Part shown: positions 44,705-53,148 of the stretch, in pieces | Numbering within the stretch: position 1 is the stretch's first letter | Layout of the letters: the number at the start of each line of letters is the position of its first letter | DNA from: Halomonas sp. MCCC 1A13316 | Lineage (GTDB): Bacteria; Pseudomonadota; Gammaproteobacteria; Pseudomonadales; Halomonadaceae | Reading direction: 5' to 3' | Assembly (NCBI RefSeq): GCF_014931605.1 | Contig: NZ_CP053382.1 | Span: 3,100,001-3,164,000 of the forward strand | DNA: 64,000 bases | Notes under the pieces: model-generated | What the model was told of the DNA's origin: nothing | What the model saw: only the letters and a program-made list of their open reading frames with translations | Database searches by the model: none | Made by a program: the position numbers and the translations under genes

Positions 44705-47338
44705 TCATGCAAGGGCTTTTTCGATCACCTCATAAACATTCGGCGAGAGCTCCTCGGCGCGGATGCGTTCGAGCTCACTCTTCATCAGTTCCTGGCGCGA
44801 TTCATCGAAGCGCTGCCAGCGGGTCAACGGCGTCACCAGGCGTGCGGCGATTTCCGGATTGAGCCGGTTGAGTTCGATCACCACATCGGCCAGTAGCCGG
44901 TAGCCCTCGCCGTCGGCGCGATGGAAGTTGATCCGGTTCTGGTTGGCGAAGGTACCGATGAGCGCGCGCACCTTGTTCGGATTCTTCAACGAGAACGCCG
45001 GGTGTGCCATCAGGTGCTTGACCCGATCCAGCGCGTCCGCCTGTGGCCGGGTTACCTGGATGGCGAACCACTGGTCCATCACCAGGGAGTCGTGAGCCCA
45101 CTTCTCGCCGAAGGCACGCAGCGCGGGGCGCGCCAGGTCGTCGCGGCTGCTGTGGGTCAGCAGCGTCAGCGCATGGCGAACGTCGGTCATGTTGTGGTCG
45201 GCCTCGAACTGCTGGCGGGCGAGTTCGATGGCCTGCTCATCCTCGATCGCCATCAGGTAGGAAAGCGCCACGTTCTTGAGGCTGCGCCGGCCGATCTGGT
45301 CGGGTTCGGGCGCGTAGGGCTCATCGCTACGATTCTCCTCGTAGAGGCGCAGGAAGTCGTCGCGCAGGGTCGCGGCCAGCGACTGCTTGACGAAGACTCG
45401 CGCGGCGTGGATTGCCTCGACGTCCACCAGTGGCTGCTGTTCTGCAATATAGGCCTCTGAGGGCAGGGACAGCATCTCGGCCAGCACCGCCTTGTCGTCG
45501 CCGTTGCGTTCCAGCAGAGCACGGAAGGCCTCGACCACGCGGGTATCCATGACTTTCTCGACGCCATTGCGATGGGCGGCGATCAGGTCATCCAGCGCCA
45601 GCATGGCCAACCGCTGGCCGGCATCCCAGCGGTTGAAGCCATCGGAGTCGTTGGCCAACAGGAAGGCCAGGTCCTCGCGGCTGTAGGGGAAGCGCAGCTG
45701 AACCGGCGCCGAGAAGCCACGCAGCAGCGAAGGCACCGGCGCCTCACTCACATCGGTGAAGACGAAGGTCTGCTCCGTCTCGCGCAGGTGGATCACCCCA
45801 TCGCTATCGAGCGACTCCCCATCCAGCGTCAAGGGCAGGTCGCGCCCCGACTTGGTACCCACCAGGCCCATACGCACGGGAATGTGCAGCGGCTGCTTCT
45901 CTGGCTGCCCAGGCGTCGCAGGCGTACGCTGCCGCAGGGTCAGATGGTACTCAGCGTTGGCGTAGTCATACTCGCCGTAGGCGTCGATCTCCGGGGTGCC
46001 GGCCTGGGAATACCACCGCATGAATTGGGAGAGATCCTGGCCCGACGCCTCGGCCATGCAGTCGACGAAATCCTCGATGGTCACCGCCTGGCCGTCGAAG
46101 CGCTCGAAGTAGAGATCGCTGCCCCGCCGGAAGGCCTCCCAGCCCACCAGGTTGCACAGCATGCGCACCACTTCGGCACCCTTCTCGTAGATGGTCAAGG
46201 TGTAGAAGTTTCCGATCTCGATGTAGTGGTCGGGGCGCACCGGGTGCGCGGTGGGCCCAGCATCCTCGGCGAACTGAGCGGTGCGGAAGAAGGCCACGTC
46301 CTCGATGCGCTTGACCGGCGCCGAATTGACGTCGGCGGAGAAGCACTGATCGCGGAATACGGTGAAGCCCTCCTTGAGCGAGAGCTGGAACCAGTCGCGG
46401 CAGGTCACTCGATTGCCCGACCAGTTGTGGAAATATTCATGGGCGACGATACCCTCGACCCGCTGAAACGTCGCATCGGTGGCGGTATGCGGATGGGTCA
46501 GCACTGCCGCGGAGTTGAAGATGTTGAGCCCCTTGTTCTCCATGGCGCCCATGTTGAAGTCATTGACCGCCACGATCATGAACAGGTCGAGGTCGTACTC
46601 GCGCCCGTAGGTCTCCTCGTCCCACTGCATCGCACGCTTGAGCGAAGCCATGGCGTGGTCGGTCTTGCCCAGGTTCTCCTCTTCGACCCAGACCTGCAGC
46701 GCGACCTCGCGTCCATTCATGGTGGTGAAGCGATCCTCAACCTTCTGCAGGTCGCCGGCCACCAGGGCGAACAGGTAGCTGGGCTTGGGAAACGGATCGT
46801 TCCAGGTAACGAAATGGCGGTCACCCGGCAGCTCGCCCTGCTCCACCGGATTGCCATTGGAGAGCAGGACCGGCAGGCTCCTCCTGTCGCCGATTACCGT
46901 GGTGGAGAAGGTCGCCATGACGTCCGGGCGGTCCGGATAATAGGTGATGCGACGAAACCCTTCGGCCTCGCACTGGGTACAATACATCCCGTTGGAAAGG
47001 TAGAGGCCTTCCAGCGCCGTGTTCTCACTGGGTGCGATCTCGACTTCCGTCTCCAGGCGAAACTGCCTGGGAGGGTTATGAACGCTCAGCCCGGCATCGC
47101 TGAGCGTATATTCGTCATCGGCTAACATCTGACCATCGATGGCGATGCGCTTGAGAATCAGCTTTTCGCCATCGAGTTTTAGAGCCTCATCGCCCGAACT
47201 TTGCGGGTGACGCTCCATTTGCAGGCTCGCCTTGACCTTGGTCGCAGCGGGGTCCAGTTCGAAAGTCAGCTCGACATGGGTCACTCGGTAGGCGGGCGGC
47301 CGATAATCGTGACGATGGGTCGGCTTGGGTTCAGACAT
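44705..47338 (-). CDS. pepN: Aminopeptidase N (M1 family)
   Basis: An 877-residue M1 zinc aminopeptidase, the PepN length of gammaproteobacteria. The exopeptidase motif GAMENKGL and the zinc motif HEYFH (residues 300-304, with the second Glu in LKEGFTVF) are clear. The cytoplasmic enzyme trims N-terminal residues during peptide turnover. The start at 47338 (MSEPKPTHRH) is preferred over an upstream in-frame ATG at 47398. It converges on the antiporter's small neighbour. Confidence 0.97.
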   Translation of the reverse strand: MSEPKPTHRHDYRPPAYRVTHVELTFELDPAATKVKASLQMERHPQSSGDEALKLDGEKLILKRIAIDGQMLADDEYTLSDAGLSVHNPPRQFRLETEVEIAPSENTALEGLYLSNGMYCTQCEAEGFRRITYYPDRPDVMATFSTTVIGDRRSLPVLLSNGNPVEQGELPGDRHFVTWNDPFPKPSYLFALVAGDLQKVEDRFTTMNGREVALQVWVEEENLGKTDHAMASLKRAMQWDEETYGREYDLDLFMIVAVNDFNMGAMENKGLNIFNSAAVLTHPHTATDATFQRVEGIVAHEYFHNWSGNRVTCRDWFQLSLKEGFTVFRDQCFSADVNSAPVKRIEDVAFFRTAQFAEDAGPTAHPVRPDHYIEIGNFYTLTIYEKGAEVVRMLCNLVGWEAFRRGSDLYFERFDGQAVTIEDFVDCMAEASGQDLSQFMRWYSQAGTPEIDAYGEYDYANAEYHLTLRQRTPATPGQPEKQPLHIPVRMGLVGTKSGRDLPLTLDGESLDSDGVIHLRETEQTFVFTDVSEAPVPSLLRGFSAPVQLRFPYSREDLAFLLANDSDGFNRWDAGQRLAMLALDDLIAAHRNGVEKVMDTRVVEAFRALLERNGDDKAVLAEMLSLPSEAYIAEQQPLVDVEAIHAARVFVKQSLAATLRDDFLRLYEENRSDEPYAPEPDQIGRRSLKNVALSYLMAIEDEQAIELARQQFEADHNMTDVRHALTLLTHSSRDDLARPALRAFGEKWAHDSLVMDQWFAIQVTRPQADALDRVKHLMAHPAFSLKNPNKVRALIGTFANQNRINFHRADGEGYRLLADVVIELNRLNPEIAARLVTPLTRWQRFDESRQELMKSELERIRAEELSPNVYEVIEKALA

Positions 47339-47410
47339 CGGGAAGACTCCTGTCCATGATCGATGCCCATTGTACGGGTGGCGACTCCCCAATCTCAAAG
47401 ACAGCTGGTG

Positions 47411-47818
47411 CTAACGACGCACCAGACGTGCAGCGGCCCCCGCTTCCACCCTGCCGGGCTCGGGGCGTGTGGCGATCCAAAGCCCCAGCAGAACGAGTCC
47501 AGCCACCAGCAGGAGTTTTAACCAGACCATGCTGAGGGTCAGGATGAGCACCACGACCGATAACGCCAGCATCCAACCAGCAATCCATTTGGCATGTCGC
47601 GGTATGGCGCGCTGACCCTCCCAGGCCACCACGGTAGGACCGAAACGTGGATGCTCGCGAATCCACAGGGCAAAGCGCGGCGAACCTCGCGATGCTGCCC
47701 ACACGGCCAGCAGCATAAAGCAAGTCGACGGCATCAACGGGACGAAGACGCCCAACACTCCGAGTGCGAAGCTGACCCAGGCCAAGGCAATGTAAACGGC
47801 TCGACGAAGCGAGTGCAT
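47411..47818 (-). CDS. ybaN: YbaN family (DUF454) membrane protein
   Basis: A 135-residue inner-membrane protein. It has an N-terminal helix (YIALAWVSFALGVLGVFVPLMPSTC, with the PLxPST loop of the family), the conserved FALWIREHPRFGPTVVAWEG and two more helices. The role of the family is unknown. It is 72 nt upstream of pepN on the same strand and may share a transcript with it. Confidence 0.88.
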   Translation of the reverse strand: MHSLRRAVYIALAWVSFALGVLGVFVPLMPSTCFMLLAVWAASRGSPRFALWIREHPRFGPTVVAWEGQRAIPRHAKWIAGWMLALSVVVLILTLSMVWLKLLLVAGLVLLGLWIATRPEPGRVEAGAAARLVRR

Positions 47819-47910
47819 GCAAAAAAGCTCCCATTCAGGCTTTCCCTGCTGCTCTCATTGAAGCCCATCTCGCCGTCACAGGCCAATCGGTCATGCCTAT
47901 GACGCGATTA

Positions 47911-47940
47911 GAAAAAGAAAAGCCCGCCCGAAGGCGAGCT
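47911..47940 (-). terminator. Terminator behind the Hsp20 gene
   Basis: A stem AGCTCGCC/GGCGGGCT-like (47933-47940 with 47921-47928, one mismatch) is followed on the minus strand by TTTCTTTTTC. It is 18 nt past the Hsp20 stop. Confidence 0.75.
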
Positions 47941-47958
47941 GGAGTGCCGAGACAGTGG

Positions 47959-48489
47959 CTACTGGATAGGGATTTCACGGCGATTGGCTCTCACCTCGCC
48001 GGTACGAGGTACGTGCACCTTGAGCACGCCGTTGACGAACGAAGCTTTGATCTCGTCTGCTCTCGCATCGGAGGGTAGATCGAGCACCCGGCGGAAGCTG
48101 CCGTAGGTACGTTCGATACGCTGGTATCTATCGTCCTTGGCACTACTCTCCTGCCGCTTCTCGCCCTCGATGATCAAGCGATCGTCATCCAAGGTCAGCT
48201 TGACGTCCTTTTCGTCAACGCCCGGGACCTCGACGCTGATCAAATACTCCTCGTCGCGCTCGGCAATGTCGAGCTGCGGCCTGAGCAGGCTGGCCATCTC
48301 GCCGAAGCGACTCTCTAGCGTCGGCATGCCGAACTGACGCATGACGCCATCCACCCAGCGATCGAGTTCCTGGTGCATGCCGAGCAACGGCGCTAACTCG
48401 CCATGACGAGGCTCCACGGGTGCCGGTGCAGCGGCATCGCTGCGCTCGCTCTTGAACCAGTTCCAGGGAGAAAGTTTGTGTAGATTCAT
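47959..48489 (-). CDS. Hsp20/alpha-crystallin small heat-shock protein
   Basis: A 176-residue small heat-shock protein. The alpha-crystallin domain spans about 70-165 with EYLISVEVPGVDEKDVKLTL, the ERTYGSFRRVLDLP block and the FVNGVLKVHVPR signature. The C-terminal IPI anchor motif is in REIPIQ. It holds unfolding proteins under stress. The start has AGGAGG 7 nt upstream, and a near sigma-32 promoter is found about 75-100 nt before it. Confidence 0.94.
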   Translation of the reverse strand: MNLHKLSPWNWFKSERSDAAAPAPVEPRHGELAPLLGMHQELDRWVDGVMRQFGMPTLESRFGEMASLLRPQLDIAERDEEYLISVEVPGVDEKDVKLTLDDDRLIIEGEKRQESSAKDDRYQRIERTYGSFRRVLDLPSDARADEIKASFVNGVLKVHVPRTGEVRANRREIPIQ

Positions 48490-48563
48490 ACGCCACCTCC
48501 TGTTCGTCCTGAGACACGTGACGCATCGGACAGGCCGCTGGGACCTGTGTATGCATGAACAGG

Positions 48564-48590
48564 ATTGGTGGCATCGAGTCGGTTTTCAAG
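48564..48590 (-). promoter_or_regulatory. Probable sigma-32 promoter of the Hsp20 gene
   Basis: On the minus strand a perfect CTTGAAA box (48590-48584) is followed, at 12-13 nt, by CCACCAAT, a partial match to CCCCATnT. Position and gene product support an RpoH promoter; the -10 box is less sure than for htpG. Confidence 0.6.
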
Positions 48591-48629
48591 AAGAGTTAAG
48601 TACGCGCTTGCGCCAGATCATATACTCCG

Positions 48630-48671
48630 CCATCGACCGATGCCGATAGCAGGCCGAACCATGGTCGATGG
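48630..48671. repeat. Inverted repeat downstream of yajQ
   Basis: Perfect 9-bp arms CCATCGACC (48630-48638) and GGTCGATGG (48663-48671) with a 24-nt spacer lie just past the yajQ stop and before the Hsp20 promoter. There is no U-run; it may be a processing or stabilising hairpin, or an operator pair. Confidence 0.45.
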
Positions 48672-48688
48672 CGAAGCAGGAGTGCTCT

Positions 48689-49174
48689 TCAATCGCGAAA
48701 GTTGTCGAACTGCAACGCCAGGTCGGGGCCGCCTTCGCCGCGCAGCATGGCGATGACGTCCTGCAGATCGTCACGCTTCTTGCCGGTGACCCTCACTTTG
48801 TCACCCTGAATCTGCGCCTGCACCTTCAGCTTGCTGTCCTTGATGCGCTTTACGATGTCCTTGGCCTCCTTCTGCTCCAAGCCCTGCTTGAGCTTGACCT
48901 CTTGGCGCGCACGCACGCCGGAGAGCTCGGGCTCCTGCTCCTCCATGCAGCGGGCATCGATACCACGGGCGATTAGGCGGTTGCGCAACACGTCGAGCAT
49001 CTGCTTGAGCTGAAAGTCGACTTCGGCCTCGAGCAACACCGTGTCGCCGTTCAGCTCGAAGCTCGCCTTTACGCCCTTGAAGTCGAAGCGCGCCTGGATT
49101 TCTCGGTTGGCCTGATCGACGGCATTGCTGGCTTCATGCTTGTCGTACTCGGAAACGATGTCGAAGGATGGCAT
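48689..49174 (-). CDS. yajQ: YajQ family c-di-GMP-binding protein
   Basis: A 161-residue protein of normal YajQ length. The start MPSFDIVSEYDKHEASNAVDQANREI and the DFKGVKASFELNGDTV, ARGIDARCMEEQEPELSG and RVTGKKRDDLQDVIAMLRG stretches are all conserved. The family binds nucleotides; some members bind c-di-GMP and act with transcription factors. It is the only c-di-GMP effector candidate near the PilZ-containing exopolysaccharide operon 2.6 kb away; a functional link is speculation. Confidence 0.93.
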   Translation of the reverse strand: MPSFDIVSEYDKHEASNAVDQANREIQARFDFKGVKASFELNGDTVLLEAEVDFQLKQMLDVLRNRLIARGIDARCMEEQEPELSGVRARQEVKLKQGLEQKEAKDIVKRIKDSKLKVQAQIQGDKVRVTGKKRDDLQDVIAMLRGEGGPDLALQFDNFRD

Positions 49175-49243
49175 AGCTATGTCCTTGTTTGCCCAATCAT
49201 GCCGGAAGTCTACCAGCCCGCACCGATCCCTGCGCGCCTGGGC

Positions 49244-49726
49244 TCATCGATGCTGGGCCGAGGCTTCTTCCATCAGACGGACAAGCGGCTTGCTCATCTG
49301 CCAGCCGGCACAGCCATCCTCGTAGTAGTCATCGAGCCAGCGCTCCAGCCGAAAGCCCATGCGCCGGTAGAGTCCCAGGGCGACGCGATTGTCTGCTCGC
49401 ACCTCCAGACCCAGCGCTTCGGCATCGTGGCGTACGGCGACCTCCTCCAGAGCCTCGAGCAGTCGACGACCCAGCCCGCTGCCCCTGGCCTCGGGATGAA
49501 CGCAAAAAGAATAGAGCCGGGCGCGACGGCTGCCTCGCCGAAACAGCAGGGTGCCATATCCCATGAGGCGCTCCCCATCGTCGGCGACGAGAGTCTCGGC
49601 ATGAGCACGATTCAACAAGTGCCAGAGCTGACGACGGCTGAAACGATCGCCGCTGAAGGCCACCTGCTCCAGACGATAAAGTGCCCCCAGGTCCTGTGGT
49701 TGGGCCTGGCGCAGAGTGACGGTCAT
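49244..49726 (-). CDS. GNAT family N-acetyltransferase
   Basis: A 160-residue RimI-like GNAT. Motif order is LRQAQPQDLGALYRLEQ, SFCVHPEARGSGLGRRLL (acetyl-CoA loop RGSGLG) and DNRVALGLYRRMGFRLE. It is divergent from the RLAN-RimK ATP-grasp gene; this pair of a GNAT and an RLAN-RimK gene recurs in bacteria and suggests they act on one peptide or amino-acid-derived product. That link is inference from context; the substrate is unknown. Confidence 0.85.
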   Translation of the reverse strand: MTVTLRQAQPQDLGALYRLEQVAFSGDRFSRRQLWHLLNRAHAETLVADDGERLMGYGTLLFRRGSRRARLYSFCVHPEARGSGLGRRLLEALEEVAVRHDAEALGLEVRADNRVALGLYRRMGFRLERWLDDYYEDGCAGWQMSKPLVRLMEEASAQHR

Positions 49727-49912
49727 GGGCAGTCTCCGGAGCTTGCGGTCGCAATGGGGATGCTATTAACCAAGGGCCTGTCGACGGGTCTTGGCCCGCC
49801 GTGATCATGAAATCATTTCACCTGTCGAAGCGCTTGTCGACAGGAAGTTGCAGCGGCATGCTGACCGCATGCCGCGACGCGGCCGCCTCTTCTCAATGAA
49901 CGGATCTCGCCC

Positions 49913-51415
49913 ATGTGCCCCTTGCGTATCGTCGTCGACCGACAGGAAGACTGGCGGCCCTACTATCCCTCCGAAGACCTGATCAGCGCCGACGACTTCC
50001 TGGCACTTGACCGGCGTCATCGCAGCGCAGCCGACCAGGACCGCAGCACCCATGTGATCAATCTATGCGGCGAACTCGACTATCTTGGCACCGGATACTA
50101 CGTTTCGCTGCTCGCCCAGGCACGCGGTCAGCGTGTCCTGCCCAGCGTCGAAACTCTCAACGAGCTGTCGCGCAAGACGCTTGTCGACCTGCAGCTGGAT
50201 ACTTTGTCGCCGCTGCTCGGCGAGCTGGCGCGCCAGGGTCTTCTTGCCGGAGACAGCGTGACCCTGCGCGTGCTGTTCGGTGAATGCCGCGAACCAGAGC
50301 TGGCCCGGCTCGCTCGCAAGCTCTTCGAGCGCCTGCCCTGCCCCTTGCTCGAGGCCCGCCTGGTGCGACGCCATGACCTGTGGCGGCTAGCCAGGCTCAA
50401 GCCGATCCACCTTCGCGACCTGAACGCCGACGAACAGGATCTGTTTGCCTCTGCGCTCAACCGGCACTCGCGCAAGGTATGGCGCACGCCCAAGGCGCGC
50501 CGTCGCTATCGCTTCGATCTGGCCATCCTGATCGATCCCAGGGAAGCCTTGCCGCCGAGCAACCGCAGTGCGCTCAAGGCCTTCATTCGTGCCGGACGCA
50601 AACTGGGGATCGACGTTTCGCTGATCACTCGGCGCGATGCGGGGCGGCTCGCCGAGTTCGACGGACTCTTCATCCGCGAGACGACGGCGCTGGATCACCA
50701 CACATACCGCATGGCCAGACTCGCAGAGCATGAGGGTCTGGTGGTGATCGACTCCCCGCGGGACATCCTGCGTTGTACCAACAAGGTCTATCTTCACGCG
50801 CTATTGCGTGCCCGCGGCGTGCCTGCACCGGAAGGCGTACTGTTGAAGCGGCGAGACCGGCGCCCACTGGCCGAACGAGTTGCCGGGCTGAGCTTTCCCA
50901 TGGTGCTGAAGATACCCGACGGCGCCTTCTCCCGCGGTATCGTCAAGATTGGTTCGCTCGAACAGCTTGAGCACGAAACCCGACGCTTGTTCGAAGATTC
51001 CGCCCTGCTGCTGCTGCAGGAGTGGCTGCCGACCGAATATGACTGGCGTATCGGCGTCCTGGATGGCCAAGTGCTGTTCGCCAGTCGCTACTACATGGCA
51101 CGCGGCCACTGGCAGATATACGACCACTCGGGCGCCAGGGTCAAGAGTGGCGGTTTCACTACTCATGATCCGGCCGAGGTGCCCCCCGCCGTGATCAGGG
51201 CGGCATTGAAGGCTACCCGCCTAATCGGCGATGGACTCTACGGCGTCGACCTCAAGCAGGCCGGTGAACGTGTGGTGGTCATCGAGGTGAACGACAACCC
51301 CAACGTGGACGCCGGCATCGAGGATACCGTTCTGGGGCGCCAGCTCTACGAACGCATCATGGGTGTCTTTTTGTCCCGTATGGAGGCCCATGTCTCGGCC
51401 AGGTCGGCAGAATGA
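49913..51415 (+). CDS. RimK-type ATP-grasp ligase with N-terminal RLAN domain
   Basis: A 500-residue protein. The N-terminal about 130 residues (RIVVDRQEDWRPYYPSEDLI, NLCGELDYLGTGYYVSLLAQARGQ) match the RLAN domain; a linker region follows, then a RimK-like ATP-grasp domain at about 260-490 (VPAPEGVLLKRR, FPMVLKIPDGAFSRGIVKI, VVIEVNDNPNVDAGIEDTVLG with the metal-binding Glu-Asn-Asp-Asn). ATP-grasp enzymes of this type form peptide bonds, often adding glutamate. Substrate unknown. It ends 368 nt before the exopolysaccharide operon. Confidence 0.88.
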   Translation: MCPLRIVVDRQEDWRPYYPSEDLISADDFLALDRRHRSAADQDRSTHVINLCGELDYLGTGYYVSLLAQARGQRVLPSVETLNELSRKTLVDLQLDTLSPLLGELARQGLLAGDSVTLRVLFGECREPELARLARKLFERLPCPLLEARLVRRHDLWRLARLKPIHLRDLNADEQDLFASALNRHSRKVWRTPKARRRYRFDLAILIDPREALPPSNRSALKAFIRAGRKLGIDVSLITRRDAGRLAEFDGLFIRETTALDHHTYRMARLAEHEGLVVIDSPRDILRCTNKVYLHALLRARGVPAPEGVLLKRRDRRPLAERVAGLSFPMVLKIPDGAFSRGIVKIGSLEQLEHETRRLFEDSALLLLQEWLPTEYDWRIGVLDGQVLFASRYYMARGHWQIYDHSGARVKSGGFTTHDPAEVPPAVIRAALKATRLIGDGLYGVDLKQAGERVVVIEVNDNPNVDAGIEDTVLGRQLYERIMGVFLSRMEAHVSARSAE

Positions 51416-51571
51416 GAGGCACTTGAGCATCAAGTTTACGAACTGACCGAATAAAACAAAACGATACAATAACTTACCTTCCTGCCAACTATCCTTGTCG
51501 CCATTAGGAGACAGTTCAAGCCCTTGATCTGAAAGGCTCAGGCGGCTTTGGCTCACATATGTCTGCTATTG

Positions 51572-51591
51572 GCGACAGAATTACCTGTCGC
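51572..51591. promoter_or_regulatory. Palindromic activator-site candidate GCGACAG-N6-CTGTCGC
   Basis: Perfect 7-bp arms (51572-51578, 51585-51591) with a 6-nt spacer. The centre lies about 97 nt upstream of the start expected from the sigma-54 element, the usual distance of an enhancer-binding-protein site. A related imperfect site lies about 75 nt further upstream. Confidence 0.5.
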
Positions 51592-51650
51592 TCCATAACA
51601 AAATTTCTTTATGTAAACACAACCCTCTGATTGTACACGGAATTTTCTAG

Positions 51651-51667
51651 TTGGCGCGAAAGTTGCG
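51651..51667 (+). promoter_or_regulatory. Sigma-54 type promoter element of the exopolysaccharide operon
   Basis: TTGGCGCGAAAGTTGCG agrees with the RpoN pattern TTGGCACGN4TTGCW at all but two positions. GG (51653-51654) and GC (51665-51666) have exactly 10 nt between them. Transcription would begin near 51678, leaving a leader of about 115 nt before the ugd start. Confidence 0.6.
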
Positions 51668-51792
51668 TACCGTTTGGAACGCTAACTAAACGAACCCGAC
51701 CCTGCACGCCATCGCCCCGTCGGTCACCTCCGGCATCGGTGAGATGGCGTCGATTGGATAACAGGGCGAAACTGCAAGGAGCAATGACGATC

Positions 51793-53139
51793 ATGAGGAT
51801 TACTATCTTCGGTTCTGGCTATGTGGGATTGGTAACCGGCGCCTGTCTGGCCGATGTCGGTCATCAGGTCATGTGTGTGGACATCGATGCCGAAAAGGTG
51901 GCTCGTCTGAACAATGGAGAGGTCCCCATCTACGAGCCCGGCCTGGAGGAGCTGATCAGCAGCAACAAGGCCGCTGGGCGTATCGAGTTCACCACTGATG
52001 CCGCCAAGGCAGTAGAGTTCGGCCTGCTCCAGTTCATTGCCGTGGGTACCCCATCCGACGAGGATGGCAGCGCCGATCTCAAGTACGTGTTGAAGGTGGC
52101 GGAAACCATCGGCCAGCACATGAACGATTACAAGGTCGTCGTCGACAAGTCGACCGTGCCCGTTGGCACCGCCAGCAAGGTGGAGCGCACCGTCGCCGCA
52201 GAACTGGAGAAGCGCGGTGTGAACCTGGAGTTCGACGTCTGCTCCAACCCCGAATTCCTCAAGGAAGGCGCAGCCATCGAGGACTTTTCGCGCGGCTCGC
52301 GCATCGTCGTCGGGACCGACTCGGAGCGCGTCAAGAAAGCCATGCTGGAGTGCTACGGCCCCTATAACCGTCAGCGCGACAAGATGATGTTCATGGGCGT
52401 GCGCAGCGCAGAACTGACCAAATACGCCGCCAACGCCATGCTGGCGACCAAGATCAGCTTCATCAACGAGGTCGCCAACCTCGCTGAGCGTCTCGGCGCC
52501 GATGTCGAGGAGGTGCGTCACGGCATCGGCTCCGACCCTCGGATCGGCTATAGCTTCATCTATCCGGGCTGTGGCTACGGCGGCTCCTGCTTCCCCAAGG
52601 ACGTCAAAGCGCTGGCTCATACTGCCGAAGAAATCGGCCATCCCGCCGAGATGATCAAGGCCGTTGAGCGGGTGAATGCCCGGCAGAAGAACAAGCTGTT
52701 CGAGAAGCTGTGCCAGGCTTTCGACGGTCAATTAGCCGGCAAGACCATCGCTGTCTGGGGGCTGGCATTCAAGCCCAACACCGATGACATGCGCGAAGCG
52801 CCCAGCCGCGCCCTGATGGAAGCCCTGTGGGATGCCGGCGCACGGGTCCAGGCCTTCGACCCCGAGGCGGCCGCAGAGTGTCAGCGTATCTACGGAGAGC
52901 GCAGCGATCTGGTGCTGGCCGAGCGTCGTGACGACGCACTCGAGGGCGCTCACGCGCTGGTCATCTGCACCGAATGGAAGGCCTTTCGCACCATTGACTT
53001 CAAGGAACTGCGCGAGAAGCTCGTGGAGCCGGTGCTGGTAGACGGCCGCAACCTGTTCCAGCCCGATACCGTCAAGGCTGCGGGGCTCGCCTACTATGGC
53101 ATCGGCCGCGGTGACTCCGTGCGGCCCGTACTGGCCTGA
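51793..53139 (+). CDS. ugd: UDP-glucose 6-dehydrogenase
   Basis: A 448-residue enzyme that oxidises UDP-glucose to UDP-glucuronate with two NAD+. The Rossmann loop GSGYVG is at 7-12, [12 protein letters not shown] is the UGDH signature, and the catalytic Cys266 lies in [12 protein letters not shown]. The GDP-mannose dehydrogenase AlgD has a different signature at the first site (GTPSKKNGDLDL as I recall it) and FAFGGSCLPKD, so this is not AlgD. The start at 51793 (MRITIF) matches homologues; ATG 51784 is too close to the AAGGAG site. It is first in the operon, 9 nt before the synthase gene, so it supplies the sugar donor. Confidence 0.93.
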   Translation: MRITIFGSGYVGLVTGACLADVGHQVMCVDIDAEKVARLNNGEVPIYEPGLEELISSNKAAGRIEFTTDAAKAVEFGLLQFIAVGTPSDEDGSADLKYVLKVAETIGQHMNDYKVVVDKSTVPVGTASKVERTVAAELEKRGVNLEFDVCSNPEFLKEGAAIEDFSRGSRIVVGTDSERVKKAMLECYGPYNRQRDKMMFMGVRSAELTKYAANAMLATKISFINEVANLAERLGADVEEVRHGIGSDPRIGYSFIYPGCGYGGSCFPKDVKALAHTAEEIGHPAEMIKAVERVNARQKNKLFEKLCQAFDGQLAGKTIAVWGLAFKPNTDDMREAPSRALMEALWDAGARVQAFDPEAAAECQRIYGERSDLVLAERRDDALEGAHALVICTEWKAFRTIDFKELREKLVEPVLVDGRNLFQPDTVKAAGLAYYGIGRGDSVRPVLA

Positions 53140-53148
53140 GGAGTTCCG

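Larger units (their letters stand above)
51416..51792 (+). promoter_or_regulatory. AT-rich regulatory gap before the exopolysaccharide operon
   Basis: This non-coding stretch is clearly more AT-rich than the window. It holds a 20-bp palindrome (51572-51591), an imperfect TGTC-N10-GACA site (51496-51513), a sigma-54-like element (51651-51667) and the ribosome-binding site AAGGAG (51776-51781). I see no gene. Confidence 0.6.

Noticed and set aside
45572..47125. 517-codon plus-strand ORF antisense to pepN
   Set aside because: The pepN frame carries all catalytic motifs, while the antisense frame shows no recognisable motif or start signal.
51793..53139. Calling the first exopolysaccharide gene algD (GDP-mannose dehydrogenase)
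   Set aside because: The UDP-glucose dehydrogenase signatures [12 protein letters not shown] and [12 protein letters not shown] are present instead of the AlgD-type ones.
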